Shown: one piece after another, positions 37,132-37,217 of the stretch
Layout of the letters: each line of letters begins with the position of its first letter
How positions within the stretch are numbered: the stretch's first letter is position 1
DNA from: Candidatus Staskawiczbacteria bacterium
Lineage (GTDB): Bacteria; Patescibacteriota; Minisyncoccia; Minisyncoccales; Staskawiczbacteraceae
DNA length: 37,217 bases
Direction of reading: 5' to 3'
Assembly (NCBI GenBank): GCA_023245145.1
Contig: JAHFKW010000004.1
Span: 1 to 37,217, forward strand
Program-made: the position numbers and the translations under genes
The notes under the pieces: generated by a model
The model's database searches: none
What the model was told of the DNA's origin: nothing
Seen by the model: the letters and a program-made list of their open reading frames with translations, nothing else

Positions 37132-37217
37132 CATTATCGTAAAGATTGATACCCTCCCTTCACCCCATTTTTACTCAATACTATTTGCCAAAGCTGAATG
37201 TTGCGAGCCCGAAATCC

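Noticed and set aside
37134-37217. 27-codon minus-strand frame at the right edge, possible gene tail
   Set aside because: Too short to support; it overlaps the promoter region of the 81-aa gene and shows no recognisable motif.

Overview
The window looks like a chromosomal segment of a Patescibacteria (Candidate Phyla Radiation) bacterium. This is inference. It rests on a small AT-rich fermentative gene set (glycolysis, D-lactate dehydrogenase, no respiratory genes), a divergent FtsZ, a PaaX/Cas2-like orphan, tRNAs without encoded CCA, and many short palindromic or heptameric repeats at gene ends and even inside conserved genes. The genetic code appears standard: UGA ends several genes, and prfB (RF2) carries its own autoregulatory UGA.

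Left part (1-15,400), almost all on the minus strand: the start of ribosomal protein L25, then a dispersed central-carbon cluster (class II FBP aldolase, PfkB-type kinase, PEP synthase, GAPDH, phosphoglycerate mutase, enolase) with glutaredoxin, a membrane-anchored DsbA-like protein and thioredoxin reductase. D-lactate dehydrogenase would reoxidise NADH. GalU overlaps a divergent ftsZ, behind yggU and a Cys-rich mini-protein. Inserted among these are small orphan transcription units (near 1.1, 9.2, 12.5, 16.1 and 36.8 kb). They have Shine-Dalgarno sequences and mostly private terminators, unlike the A-rich SD-less leaders of most core genes checked.

Middle (15,430-18,520): tRNA-Ile, a dCTP deaminase-like gene, then accessory genes (2'-deoxyribosyltransferase-like, zinc-ribbon, VOC, GNAT) and fragments, including a CYTH gene stump cut by a palindrome.

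Accessory block (about 18,650-33,890): a possible noncoding RNA; a plus-strand cassette of ParB-domain DNA methyltransferase, small terminase-like protein and large terminase with no capsid or portal genes; a two-gene membrane plus 809-residue module of unknown function; and a minus-strand operon for a MacA/MacB-type exporter with an ECF sigma factor and its likely membrane regulator. A large serine recombinase lies at the right end. An 11-bp direct repeat flanks the block, and a 13-bp leader motif is shared by the recombinase and methyltransferase genes, so the block may be one integrative element.

Right part (33,909-37,217): tRNA-Gln, then the conserved prfB-ftsE-ftsX cluster on the minus strand and another orphan gene. 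prfB needs a +1 frameshift at CTT-TGA. The most unusual structural signals are arrays of 7-bp units, in two places as inverted pairs of four units each.
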